Assembly: GCA_015492915.1 (NCBI GenBank)
Contig: WGED01000479.1
Coordinates: 1 to 5,907, forward strand
Direction of reading: 5' to 3'
DNA from: Cyclobacteriaceae bacterium
GTDB taxonomy: Bacteria; Bacteroidota; Bacteroidia; Cytophagales; Cyclobacteriaceae
Length of the DNA: 5,907 nt
Shown: positions 1-5,814 of the stretch, piece by piece
Position numbering within the stretch: position 1 is the first letter of the stretch
Layout: every line of letters starts with the position of its first letter
Translations under genes and position numbers: made by a program
The notes under the pieces: model-generated
Databases searched by the model: none
Told to the model about the DNA's origin: nothing
What the model saw: only the letters and a program-made list of their open reading frames with translations

Positions 1-1
1 T

Positions 2-103
2 ACCTTGAAAAAAGGCAAAGGGCCGATGGTGCTCAAGGCTATCGATGTGGTTCATGAGCGGGTGATGGATTTCAGGCTGCTGATGCTGACCAGGGTCGAA
101 TGA
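2..103 (+). CDS. 3' end of an unidentified protein gene (partial, 33 codons)
   Basis: The frame beginning at base 2 stays open to a TGA at 101-103 and gives a 33-residue C-terminus ending in DFRLLMLTRVE. The codons are ordinary for a coding region, with a GC-rich third position and many GTG, CTG, ATC and GAT codons. The other plus frames close early: frame 3 stops within its first two codons, and frame 1 stops at the TGA near base 55. The tail is mixed basic and hydrophobic, with no lipobox, membrane segment or motif I recognise, so no function is offered. The gene begins left of the window. A terminator-like hairpin about 95 bases past the stop probably ends its transcript. That these codons are real is inferred from the frame and the downstream hairpin only. 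Confidence 0.55.
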   Translation, partial: TLKKGKGPMVLKAIDVVHERVMDFRLLMLTRVE

Positions 104-197
104 GCCGGGAGGTTTTTCCGGGTAAAGCGAATCAATGCATGGCTTTCTGACCTTTTCAGGCTGCGTTTTTTTAAAGGGATGGAAAGGCATAAAAAAA

Positions 198-226
198 GAA
201 AAACGGGATGGGCATCCCGCTTTTCT
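198..226. terminator. Bidirectional intrinsic terminator hairpin
   Basis: A 6-bp perfect stem, CGGGAT (204-209) with ATCCCG (214-219), closes a GGGC loop. A-rich sequence lies on the left and CTTTTCT on the right. Read on the minus strand, the stem is followed by an even longer T-tract (TTTTTCTTTTTTT). It can therefore stop transcripts of the gene ending at 103 and also any antisense transcription from the right. Confidence 0.7.
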
Positions 227-712
227 ACCTAACTACCAACCACACAATTGAAAATTGAAATTATTCGAACATCCCCTCTGTCTCAATCCCCTGTCCCGTT
301 CTTTTTACTTTAAATGTTAAAAAGTTAATCCTCCACACCAGTCCTTCGTCACATTTCTAATTAACTTTAAAAAATCAACCTTAAAAAAACCACAACCACA
401 TGACCTTATCAAAAAGGTCGCTTTATGTTATGCCAAAATTGTGCTGGAATTATAAGGCATTGATTTTCAGAAAAGAGTATTTTTTCAGGATAATGGGTTT
501 GTCCCACTCGTAGAAAACAAATCCCAAAATGGGACTCAAAAGATTCCCCTGAAAAGTTATGCCTATATAAAACGGAATTTCATAAACCTTGACCTTTTGA
601 CAAGGGCGAAATACAAGGACGAATTTTTTTTATTCGCACGTTAAACCTTTTGTCCTGAAAGACATCAAAATGCCGTAAATCGAAAATGAAAACAATTTAA
701 ACTTTTATCATC
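227..712 (+). other. Long gene-free leader upstream of the lipoprotein gene
   Basis: No convincing gene occurs in these 486 bases, which are AT-rich and stop-dense. Contents that can be seen are: a tandem pair of AATTGAA (246-252 and 253-259); a hairpin GACCTT (402-407) with AAGGTC (414-419); a 37-codon open frame at 400-513 (doubtful); the nested inverted repeat at 450-570; a short hairpin CCTTG (587-591) with CAAGG (601-605); and CGAAT (620-624) with ATTCG (632-636) around a T-run. A TTGACA lies at 597-602, but no convincing Bacteroidota -7 box (TAnnTTTG) stands at the right distance. The lipoprotein promoter is presumably here but could not be fixed. Confidence 0.5.
450..570 (+). promoter_or_regulatory. 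Nested inverted-repeat structure in the lipoprotein leader
   Basis: Three pairs of complementary arms lie in nested order. The outer pair is TTATAAGGCAT (450-460) with ATGCCTATATAA (559-570, one bulged base). The middle pair is TTTTCAGG (482-489) with CCTGAAAA (548-555). The inner pair is GTCCCA (501-506) with TGGGAC (530-535). Together they would fold about 120 nt into one long interrupted hairpin that ends 142 bases before the lipoprotein ATG. Whether it acts as RNA (structured 5' leader or small RNA) or is a decayed palindromic repeat cannot be told from one sequence. It matches no riboswitch class I know. Confidence 0.35.
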
Positions 713-1561
713 ATGAAAAACTTACTGAAGTATTTACCGGTATTTGCAGCGGCACTATTCTTTACAACATCGTGCCAGGAAGAGACAGAGAACCCTAATC
801 AGTTTAGCGATGCTGATATAGTATCCGCTGAAAATGAAGCCAACATCGAATCTGCTTTTGAAGATGTAGATGACATCGTATATGATGGTATGTTTTATAT
901 CGCATCTGATGGCAGGACGGAGGTCAGTGATGACAGCCCGATTTCTTGTGCTGTCAGGACACATGACAAGGAAAACAAAATTATCACCATTGATTTTGGT
1001 GATGGTTGTGAAGGAAAGGATGGACGTATCCGCAGTGGAAAGATAATAATCCATTATACTGACAGACTGTGGGTACCCGGAGCACAGGTCACAGTTACAT
1101 TTGAGGATTTTTACTGTGATGGCAAGAAGATCGAAGGTACCCGGATCAGGACAAATATCTCGGAAAGCATGTCTGACTATTTACGCTTCAGGATTGAGTT
1201 GATCGGTGGCAAGGTGACGTGGGAAGACGGCACGTATGCTACGAGGGACGCCGTATGGGAAGTGACCCGTATCCGCACCCCGAATCCGATGAATGATGAA
1301 AGAATCCGGACAGGGCATGCAGAAGGTGTAACAAAAGAAGGTATAGGCTATAAAGTAACCATCACCGAGCCGATTGTTTGGAAGCGAGGATGCCTGCCAA
1401 AGAAAAAAGTGATGATCCCTGTGAAGGGAGTGAAAGTAACAGAATTTGATAACGGCGTCACCATCACCATCGATTATGGCGACGGTGAATGTGACAACCT
1501 GGTCACCGTCACCAAAGACGGTGTAACCAAAACGGTAGAAATTAAAAGGTGGAGAAGGTAA
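713..1561 (+). CDS. Putative surface-exposed lipoprotein of unknown function
   Basis: The product is 282 residues with a lipoprotein signal peptide: basic MKNLLK, a hydrophobic core at about 7-18, and a lipobox TTSC with the lipidated cysteine at 21. The residues after it, C-Q-E-E, resemble the lipoprotein export signal described for Bacteroidota, so exposure on the outer-membrane surface is likely (inference). The mature part is acidic near its N-terminus and then beta-rich. It holds two related strands, ITIDFGDGCEG (91-101) and ITIDYGDGEC (251-260), and four RIR[ST] motifs (105, 144, 186, 197). Besides C21 there are five cysteines (79, 99, 135, 227, 260). I recognise no enzyme motif; a structural or ligand-binding role is only a guess. 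The ATG at 713 is chosen because the signal peptide starts there; the leader is AT-rich with no Shine-Dalgarno. The gene appears monocistronic, with a long leader before it and a strong terminator after it. Confidence 0.88.
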   Translation: MKNLLKYLPVFAAALFFTTSCQEETENPNQFSDADIVSAENEANIESAFEDVDDIVYDGMFYIASDGRTEVSDDSPISCAVRTHDKENKIITIDFGDGCEGKDGRIRSGKIIIHYTDRLWVPGAQVTVTFEDFYCDGKKIEGTRIRTNISESMSDYLRFRIELIGGKVTWEDGTYATRDAVWEVTRIRTPNPMNDERIRTGHAEGVTKEGIGYKVTITEPIVWKRGCLPKKKVMIPVKGVKVTEFDNGVTITIDYGDGECDNLVTVTKDGVTKTVEIKRWRR

Positions 1562-1590
1562 ACGGGTAGTATGCTTTAAAAGGCGAAAGG

Positions 1591-1618
1591 CCGGCCCCGG
1601 AATGGGGCCGGTTTTTTT
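1591..1618 (+). terminator. Strong intrinsic terminator of the lipoprotein gene
   Basis: A perfect 8-bp GC-only stem, CCGGCCCC (1591-1598) with GGGGCCGG (1604-1611), closes a GGAAT loop and is followed by seven T residues (1612-1618). It starts 29 bases past the lipoprotein stop. The T-tract overlaps the stop codon of the converging folK gene, so the two 3' ends are packed together. In the minus direction no good T-run follows the stem, so it serves folK poorly. Confidence 0.92.
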
Positions 1619-2108
1619 ATTGTGTTTTTTCCAATATCATAACATCAAGAGCATCTGTACATTGCTTTAAAAGTTCTTTTTGTGGTAACCCCAAAACAGG
1701 ATGCACCAGCTCAGATGCTAGTTCACACATCGGTACAAGTACGAATTTTCTGTTTTGATTTTCGGGATGAGGAATAGCGAGATTTTCCGAAGCTATGACT
1801 TTTTGACCATAATACAGGATGTCGATATCGATGAGGCGTGTGCCCCATTTCTCTGTTCTTTCTCTGCCCATAATTGATTCGATTTCATGAATTTTCGACA
1901 ATATTTCCCGGGCTTCCAGATCAGATTCAATCTCGACGACCTGGTTCAGAAAATCAGGCTGATCATTAATCCCCCAGGCTTTGGTTTGATACACGGATGA
2001 TGAACGAATGATCGCACCAATTTTCGATTTAATATGATTTTTAGCCTCGACAAGTGCCTGCCGCCTGTTACCAAGATTGCTCCCTAATAAAAGATATATC
2101 CCTTTCAT
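1617..2108 (-). CDS. folK: 2-amino-4-hydroxy-6-hydroxymethyldihydropteridine pyrophosphokinase (HPPK)
   Basis: This cytoplasmic enzyme transfers pyrophosphate from ATP to 6-hydroxymethyl-7,8-dihydropterin, the step before dihydropteroate synthase in folate synthesis. The 163-residue length is normal for a single-domain HPPK. Family motifs appear in order: LLLGSNLGNR (6-15), Q-T-K-A-W (41-45), the pterin-binding FLN (53-55), GRERTEKWG-R (81-91), the Mg-binding IDIDIL with D94 and D96, IPHP with H114, and FVLVPMCELA (122-131). Residue positions nearly coincide with those of E. coli HPPK (N55, R82, R84, D95, D97, H115), so the catalytic set looks complete. It is not fused to folB or folP, and no other folate gene is in the window. 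The gene converges on the lipoprotein gene and diverges from sppA. The first ATG (minus strand, 2108) directly begins the conserved beta-strand, so the start is well fixed. Confidence 0.96.
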   Translation of the reverse strand: MKGIYLLLGSNLGNRRQALVEAKNHIKSKIGAIIRSSSVYQTKAWGINDQPDFLNQVVEIESDLEAREILSKIHEIESIMGRERTEKWGTRLIDIDILYYGQKVIASENLAIPHPENQNRKFVLVPMCELASELVHPVLGLPQKELLKQCTDALDVMILEKTQ

Positions 2109-2200
2109 CTATTAATATCCTCAGTTATAAAAATATGTTTTTATTAATAGGAGTCAAAAGTTATTATTGTAACAAGTTAAATTAAATAGTCCGAGAGTTT
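2109..2200. promoter_or_regulatory. Divergent folK-sppA promoter region
   Basis: This 92-bp AT-rich spacer must hold promoters for both genes, since they diverge from it. On the plus strand TATTATTG (2162-2169) matches the Bacteroidota -7 consensus TAnnTTTG at all but one fixed position, but no clear -33 TTG element stands upstream. No Shine-Dalgarno is obvious before sppA. The region is certain to be intergenic; the box assignment is weak. Confidence 0.4.
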
Positions 2201-3952
2201 ATGAAGTTTTTAAGAAATGTATTGGCCACAATCGTAGGCCTGTTCCTGTTTACTTTTTTCTTTTTCTTTCTTTTTGTTGGTCTTGCATCACTGAGTGGAG
2301 GAGAGGAAAAAGTTGAAATAAAAGATAATTCAATATTGCACCTGAAGCTCATCAAGCCTGTTCAGGAGCGTGAAGTAGAAAATCCCTTTGAGGGGCTTCC
2401 CGGCTTCCCTGGAATTGATGGTGGTGCCATAGGGCTGATGGAACTGAAAGAAGCCATTCGTCATGCGGCTGATGACGAAAAGATCAGGGGGATCTTTTTG
2501 GAAACACCTTATCTCAGGGCCGGGATATCTACCAATGATGACATCCGCAGTGCGCTGGAGGAGTTCAAAGAATCAGGAAAATTCATATATAGTTACGCCG
2601 AATTTTATACGGAAGGAGCTTATTACCTTGCTTCTGTTGCTGACAGTATTTTTCTCAATCCCGATTTTTCTATGCTCGAATTTAACGGGCTCAATATGCA
2701 GCAGATGTATTTTAAGAGAATGTTTGAAAAGCTCGAGATCGAACCGGTCGTTTTCAGGGTAGGTGATTACAAGGAAATCGCGGAGCCATTTACCAGGGAA
2801 AGCATGAGTCCGCAGGTGAGAAAGCGAAATACCGAATTGCTCATGGGGATACAGGATGATTTGCTTAAAAAAGTAGCCGACAGCCGTTCTTTGCCTTTTG
2901 ATGAGGTGAAAAATACTCTGGATTCGGCACTTGTGGATTCTGAGGAGGATGCTGTGAAATACGGGCTTGTAGATAAGCTGACTTACAGGGATGAAATGAT
3001 GGAAATACTAAAGAACAAAGTAGGAGCAGAGGACGTGGATGACCTTCATTTTGTCAGTTACAAAAAATACAGAAAGTCCTATAGTACGTATAAATCTTCA
3101 AAAAATCGTATTGCTGTGCTGGTTGCAGCGGGTTCTATTGTGACAGGCAAGGGGGAAAAGGAAAGTATCGGTTCGGATAAATACGCCAAAGAGATCAGAA
3201 AACTGGCCGAGGATGACAAAGTAAAAGCAATTGTCCTCAGGATCAATTCAGGTGGTGGCAGTGCCCTGGCGAGTGATATTATGTGGAGAGAATTACGGCT
3301 CGCCGCTGAGAAGAAGCCGGTAATCGCTTCCATGTCGGACTACGCCGCCTCAGGCGGATATTTTCTGGCGATGGCCTGTGATACGATTGTGGCACAGCCG
3401 AATACCATTACGGGATCGATCGGTGTTTTCTCAATGTTGATGAACATCAAGGGATTTCTCAATGACAAGCTTGGCATTACGACCGATAATATTAAGACCG
3501 GCAAATTTGCCGATCTGTACAGCGCCACCAAGCCAATGACGGAATATGAGAAGCAAATCGTTCAGAAGAGTACCGAAGAAGCGTACAAGGCATTTTTGAC
3601 CAAGGCGGCAGAAAGCAGGGGTAAGGAACTGGATGAGATCGAAAAAGTTGCATCGGGAAGGATCTGGACCGGCAGGGAAGCACTTGAAAACGGGTTGGTT
3701 GATCAGTTGGGAGATCTCGACGATGCCATCAGCATTGCGGCACAGGCTGCCGGTGTGGACGATGATTATAAGGTCAGGGTATACCCGGCCAAAAAAGATC
3801 CGTTCAGCGAGTTCCTTGAAGCTCTTCAGGGAGAGGAAGACGATGTGGTGGCCGAAAAGCTTGGAAAGTATCGCCTGTATTTCGAGGGAATCAAATCTTT
3901 GGCTGAGTTAGAAGGTGTTCAGGCACGCTCTCTGGTCAGAGTGGATTTTTAA
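2201..3952 (+). CDS. sppA: Signal peptide peptidase SppA, 67-kDa (long) type
   Basis: SppA is a membrane-anchored serine protease of family S49 that degrades cleaved signal peptides, with its catalytic domains outside the inner membrane. The 583-residue length fits the long, tandem-domain type of E. coli rather than the short Bacillus type. An N-terminal anchor lies at about 7-30 and is extremely Phe-rich (FTFFFFFLFVG). The N-terminal S49 domain (about 80-260) carries the general-base lysine K191 in RVGDYKEIAEPFTR. The C-terminal S49 domain (about 300-525) carries RINSGGGS (347-354) and the nucleophile S384 in SDYAASGGYF, followed by ITGSIGVF (403-410). The Lys-Ser dyad, split across the two domains as in the E. 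coli enzyme, is therefore complete. The ATG at 2201 begins the membrane anchor and is the natural start. The gene is transcribed alone, divergent from folK, with a terminator 22 bases downstream. Confidence 0.97.
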   Translation: MKFLRNVLATIVGLFLFTFFFFFLFVGLASLSGGEEKVEIKDNSILHLKLIKPVQEREVENPFEGLPGFPGIDGGAIGLMELKEAIRHAADDEKIRGIFLETPYLRAGISTNDDIRSALEEFKESGKFIYSYAEFYTEGAYYLASVADSIFLNPDFSMLEFNGLNMQQMYFKRMFEKLEIEPVVFRVGDYKEIAEPFTRESMSPQVRKRNTELLMGIQDDLLKKVADSRSLPFDEVKNTLDSALVDSEEDAVKYGLVDKLTYRDEMMEILKNKVGAEDVDDLHFVSYKKYRKSYSTYKSSKNRIAVLVAAGSIVTGKGEKESIGSDKYAKEIRKLAEDDKVKAIVLRINSGGGSALASDIMWRELRLAAEKKPVIASMSDYAASGGYFLAMACDTIVAQPNTITGSIGVFSMLMNIKGFLNDKLGITTDNIKTGKFADLYSATKPMTEYEKQIVQKSTEEAYKAFLTKAAESRGKELDEIEKVASGRIWTGREALENGLVDQLGDLDDAISIAAQAAGVDDDYKVRVYPAKKDPFSEFLEALQGEEDDVVAEKLGKYRLYFEGIKSLAELEGVQARSLVRVDF

Positions 3953-3973
3953 GAACCGGAAAAGGTATTAATT

Positions 3974-4005
3974 GGCCACACCCCCCAAAAGGTGTGGCCT
4001 TTTTT
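3974..4005 (+). terminator. Intrinsic terminator of sppA
   Basis: A perfect 9-bp stem, GGCCACACC (3974-3982) with GGTGTGGCC (3991-3999), closes an 8-base CCCCAAAA loop and is followed by six T residues (4000-4005). It starts 22 bases after the sppA stop codon. Confidence 0.93.
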
Positions 4006-4014
4006 ATTAATGAA

Positions 4015-4041
4015 AAAAATCATGAAAATTTCATGGTTTTT
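4015..4041. other. AT-rich hairpin after the sppA terminator
   Basis: CATGAA (4021-4026) pairs with TTCATG (4030-4035) around an AAT loop. The stem continues outward through a T-G wobble and five A-T pairs (4015-4019 with 4037-4041), giving about 12 pairs ending in a T-run. It could be a weak second terminator or a palindromic site beside the repeat that begins at 4058. It is low in GC and its function is unclear. Confidence 0.35.
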
Positions 4042-4109
4042 CGTAGTGCACCAATTCAACCCAAAATTCTCACCAGGATTTCGTTATGAGAGGTTAAAGT
4101 ACAACTTGT

Positions 4110-4123
4110 CCCGCCAGGGCGGG
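4110..4123. repeat. GC-rich mini-palindrome in the left arm of copy A
   Basis: CCCGCC (4110-4115) and GGCGGG (4118-4123) form an inverted repeat in otherwise AT-rich DNA. It is part of about 21 extra bases absent from the equivalent place of copy B, where TACAA runs directly into GAAAATCAGC (5716-5730). A related but longer palindrome sits at the mirror position of copy B (5815-5853). Confidence 0.65.
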
Positions 4124-4223
4124 AAGAAAATCAGCACGTTTGATGAGGAAGCATAATGCACTATTGTTATGTCAAATGAAAATTAACGCAAATACTGTTT
4201 TTGAATTAAAACACCGGAATCCC

Positions 4224-4246
4224 GGGTGTAGAATGATTCTACACCC
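4224..4246. repeat. Perfect 11-bp hairpin, REP-like
   Basis: GGGTGTAGAAT (4224-4234) and ATTCTACACCC (4236-4246) are exact reverse complements around a single G. A second possible pairing uses ACACC (4211-4215) with GGTGT (4225-4229). The GTGTAG core resembles the second hairpin at 4318-4332, suggesting a pair of related extragenic palindromes. Confidence 0.6.
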
Positions 4247-4317
4247 ATATATCAAAATTCCGCAAACGATATAAGGATTTACAATCCGCATAATAACTGT
4301 TTTGGAAATATCAGAGT

Positions 4318-4332
4318 GTAGTTGCAAACTAC
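4318..4332. repeat. 6-bp hairpin, REP-like, second of a pair
   Basis: GTAGTT (4318-4323) pairs with AACTAC (4327-4332) around a GCA loop, preceded by GT and followed by CCCC. The outline (GTGTAG...CTAC..CCC) echoes the hairpin at 4224-4246. This kind of short palindrome is associated with IS200-like REP transposases in many bacteria; no such gene is visible here, so that link is inference. Confidence 0.5.
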
Positions 4333-4533
4333 CCCCAGCATCATTTTATTCTTGACTTAACACTATTATGGTGACGAGTCAAACGTGATCCAAGTGTCTG
4401 ATTTTGAAGTAATTTAAGCTCGGAATAGAAAGGTTATTGAGAATTTTGGGTTCATGGACACAGAAATAATCCATGGAAAAATAATGATTTTTGGAGAGCA
4501 GGGAAATATCCGGTCATAGTGACGCTGAGGCTG

Positions 4534-4550
4534 ATAAGGGGAAGCCTTAT
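4534..4550. other. Hairpin overlapping the stop codon of the PLP-enzyme gene
   Basis: ATAAGG (4534-4539) pairs perfectly with CCTTAT (4545-4550) around a GGAAG loop and includes the TAA stop at 4547-4549 on the minus strand. No T-run follows in the minus direction, so it is not a standard terminator. It may shield the 3' end, or be chance. No other terminator is visible before copy A, so the transcript may run into that repeat. Confidence 0.35.
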
Positions 4551-5656
4551 TTCATAAAACCTTTCTCATCATCCAGCATGGCGCCATCTGTCAGAAGATA
4601 TGACTTAAACAAATCGGCAGTAAGGCAGGAGTGTGCCGGGTACACATACACGATATCGCCGATATTGGCGTCGTTAAAAAATTCAGGCGTACATTTTAAA
4701 AGACCGTGCTCTTGCGAGATGCTTTTAAGATACACCCCTTCCTCATGCCCGAGCCAGCCGTCTTTATCAGAAACAGCCAATTTTCCATAGTGAATCGTGC
4801 CATCTGTATCCTGCAATGCCTCTTTCGAAAAATGCACCGCTCCTCCATGGATAAGCAACTCTTTAGTTTTGTTATTTTTTCCCACAACGGGACAAGCCAC
4901 AACCACGGCGATATCATCATAAGTACAGGAGCCAATATTGACCTGCATCACATCATAGAAGATGAAGTTGCCCGGCGATATTTCTTCCACGGGGCCAAAG
5001 TCCACGGCGATGGAGGCGCCCGGCGTATCGCCGATGGTAATGGAAAAGCCCGGAGTGTCCCGGTACTTTTCTTTCAGCGACTTGAGTTGGTCCATGACTT
5101 TATGATATATTTTCAAAACCTCATCCCGGCCACGGGCAGTGTACGTATGGCCCGGGTGAGAATAGAAACCTGTGAATTGGTAGGAGGAAATCTCCTCAAT
5201 GGTTTTCAGCAAATTATTGATGGCCCCTGTGTCGCCAACCTCCAGCCCGGAGCGATGACTGCCGAGATCGAGCTCAATTTTCACGCCCAATGGCCCCCTG
5301 ACTCTTTCAGATAGTAATTTTATCGCTTGTTCATCATATACAAGGATACTCAGATCAATTTCTGATGTCAGCTCATTAATTTTTTCATATTCCAGAATAT
5401 TGACGGGAAATGCAATCAGGATATCCTTCCAACCGTGCGAGGCGAAATATTCAGCCATTTTTACCGATGAAACCGTGCATTTGGTTATTCCCTCCTCGCG
5501 GAGCCAATGGGATATGACGGCTGATTGATGGGTCTTGAAATGTGGTCTCAATGACAAGCCGATTTTTTTTGCCTTACCGGTCATTCTTTTAATGTTGTTT
5601 TTGCATTTGTTATGATCAAGTAAAAGTGTCGGCCGGGTGATTCTCATGTTTTTCAT
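4547..5656 (-). CDS. Fold-type III PLP enzyme, D-threonine aldolase / D-serine dehydratase family
   Basis: This cytoplasmic enzyme probably acts on a D-hydroxyamino acid, by analogy with family members that cleave D-threonine or deaminate D-serine to pyruvate and ammonia. It is 369 residues from the ATG at 5656. The N-terminal alanine-racemase-like barrel carries the PLP lysine K41 in RPHFKTHQS (37-45), then ELDLGSHRSG (128-137), YSHPGHTYTARG (165-176) and the phosphate-binding GDTPG (209-213). PGNFIFYD (228-235) leads into the beta-rich C-terminal domain, where YPAHSCLTADLF (339-350) supplies the metal ligands H342 and C344. H-x-C is the zinc pair of eukaryotic D-serine dehydratase, whereas classical D-threonine aldolase has H-x-D, so the dehydratase side is slightly favoured. 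In-frame TTG at 5665 and ATG at 5647 are alternative starts; ATG at 5656 is preferred. The gene stands alone, bracketed by copies A and B of the repeat. Copy B ends only 17 bases before the start. Confidence 0.9.
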   Translation of the reverse strand: MKNMRITRPTLLLDHNKCKNNIKRMTGKAKKIGLSLRPHFKTHQSAVISHWLREEGITKCTVSSVKMAEYFASHGWKDILIAFPVNILEYEKINELTSEIDLSILVYDEQAIKLLSERVRGPLGVKIELDLGSHRSGLEVGDTGAINNLLKTIEEISSYQFTGFYSHPGHTYTARGRDEVLKIYHKVMDQLKSLKEKYRDTPGFSITIGDTPGASIAVDFGPVEEISPGNFIFYDVMQVNIGSCTYDDIAVVVACPVVGKNNKTKELLIHGGAVHFSKEALQDTDGTIHYGKLAVSDKDGWLGHEEGVYLKSISQEHGLLKCTPEFFNDANIGDIVYVYPAHSCLTADLFKSYLLTDGAMLDDEKGFMK

Positions 5657-5745
5657 TTTATTCAATATCTTTTAACTCAAAATTCTCAATAAAATTTCGT
5701 AATGAGGGCTTAAAATACAAGAAAATCAGCAAGTTTGGCGAGGAG

Positions 5746-5760
5746 GCCCGCTGCCGGCAG
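5746..5760. repeat. 15-bp GC-rich mini-palindrome insertion in copy B
   Basis: Between GAGGA and GCATAATG copy B has 15 more bases than copy A. They contain CTGCCGGCAG (5751-5760), a perfect palindrome, preceded by CCCG. The base composition contrasts sharply with the AT-rich core. The exact borders are ambiguous by a base or two. Confidence 0.6.
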
Positions 5761-5814
5761 GCATAATGCACTTTTATGGTGACGAGCCATAAGTGAACGA
5801 AGTGATTGATTTTG

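Larger units (their letters stand above)
4166..4360 (+). mobile_element. Small nested element inserted in the centre of copy A (putative)
   Basis: These 195 bases interrupt the core that is continuous in copy B. CACTATT stands immediately on both sides (4159-4165 and 4361-4367), as a 7-bp target-site duplication would. The ends are short imperfect inverted repeats, TTATGTCAA (4167-4175) and TTGACTTAA (4352-4360), matching at 8 of 9 positions. There is no coding frame of note. The interior carries two hairpins at 4224-4246 and 4318-4332 that share a GTGTAG...CTAC pattern. It is best read as a second, non-autonomous element or a REP-type unit that landed in the first repeat. The ends are AT-rich and short, so the exact borders are uncertain. 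Confidence 0.5.
4058..4452 (+). repeat. MITE-like long-palindrome repeat, copy A (carries insertions)
   Basis: The ends are exact inverted repeats: AACCCAAAATTCTCA (4058-4072) is the reverse complement of 4438-4452. The same element recurs in the same orientation at 5674-5899, with matching blocks in the same order: TACAA, AAATCAGC, GAGGA, GCATAATGCACT, CACT-TTATGGTGACGAG, TGATTTTG, AAGTAATTTAAGC and TTATTGAGAATTTTGGGTT. This copy is longer because it has a 21-bp GC-rich insertion around 4104-4125 and a 202-bp insertion in the middle. Without them 172 bp remain, exactly the core length of copy B. No protein is encoded, which suggests a non-autonomous element moved by a transposase encoded elsewhere. 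No clear target-site duplication was seen outside the ends. Confidence 0.8.

Noticed and set aside
104..122. Possible terminator hairpin right after the stop of the first gene (CCGG...TCCGG)
   Set aside because: The stem is only about five pairs with a bulge and no T-run follows. The hairpin at 198-226 is a much better terminator.
597..656. Possible promoter for the lipoprotein gene starting with TTGACA at 597-602
   Set aside because: No TAnnTTTG box or sigma70-type TATAAT stands at a proper distance; nearby TTAAACCTTTTG is wrongly spaced. Not enough for a feature call.
755..1054. Minus-strand open frame of 99 codons opposite the lipoprotein gene
   Set aside because: The plus strand encodes an intact lipoprotein signal and repeated motifs over the same bases; the antisense product has no domain.
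2463..3911. Several 63-99 codon frames on both strands within sppA
   Set aside because: All are out-of-frame shadows of a full-length SppA with both catalytic residues present.
4491..4790. Plus-strand open frame of 99 codons at the 3' end of the PLP-enzyme gene
   Set aside because: Mostly antisense to conserved coding sequence, including the H-x-C metal-site region; no motif and no plausible start context.
4706..5314. Plus-strand open frame of 202 codons opposite the PLP-enzyme gene
   Set aside because: It is antisense to a gene with complete family motifs, has no recognisable domain, and its composition follows from the coding frame on the other strand.
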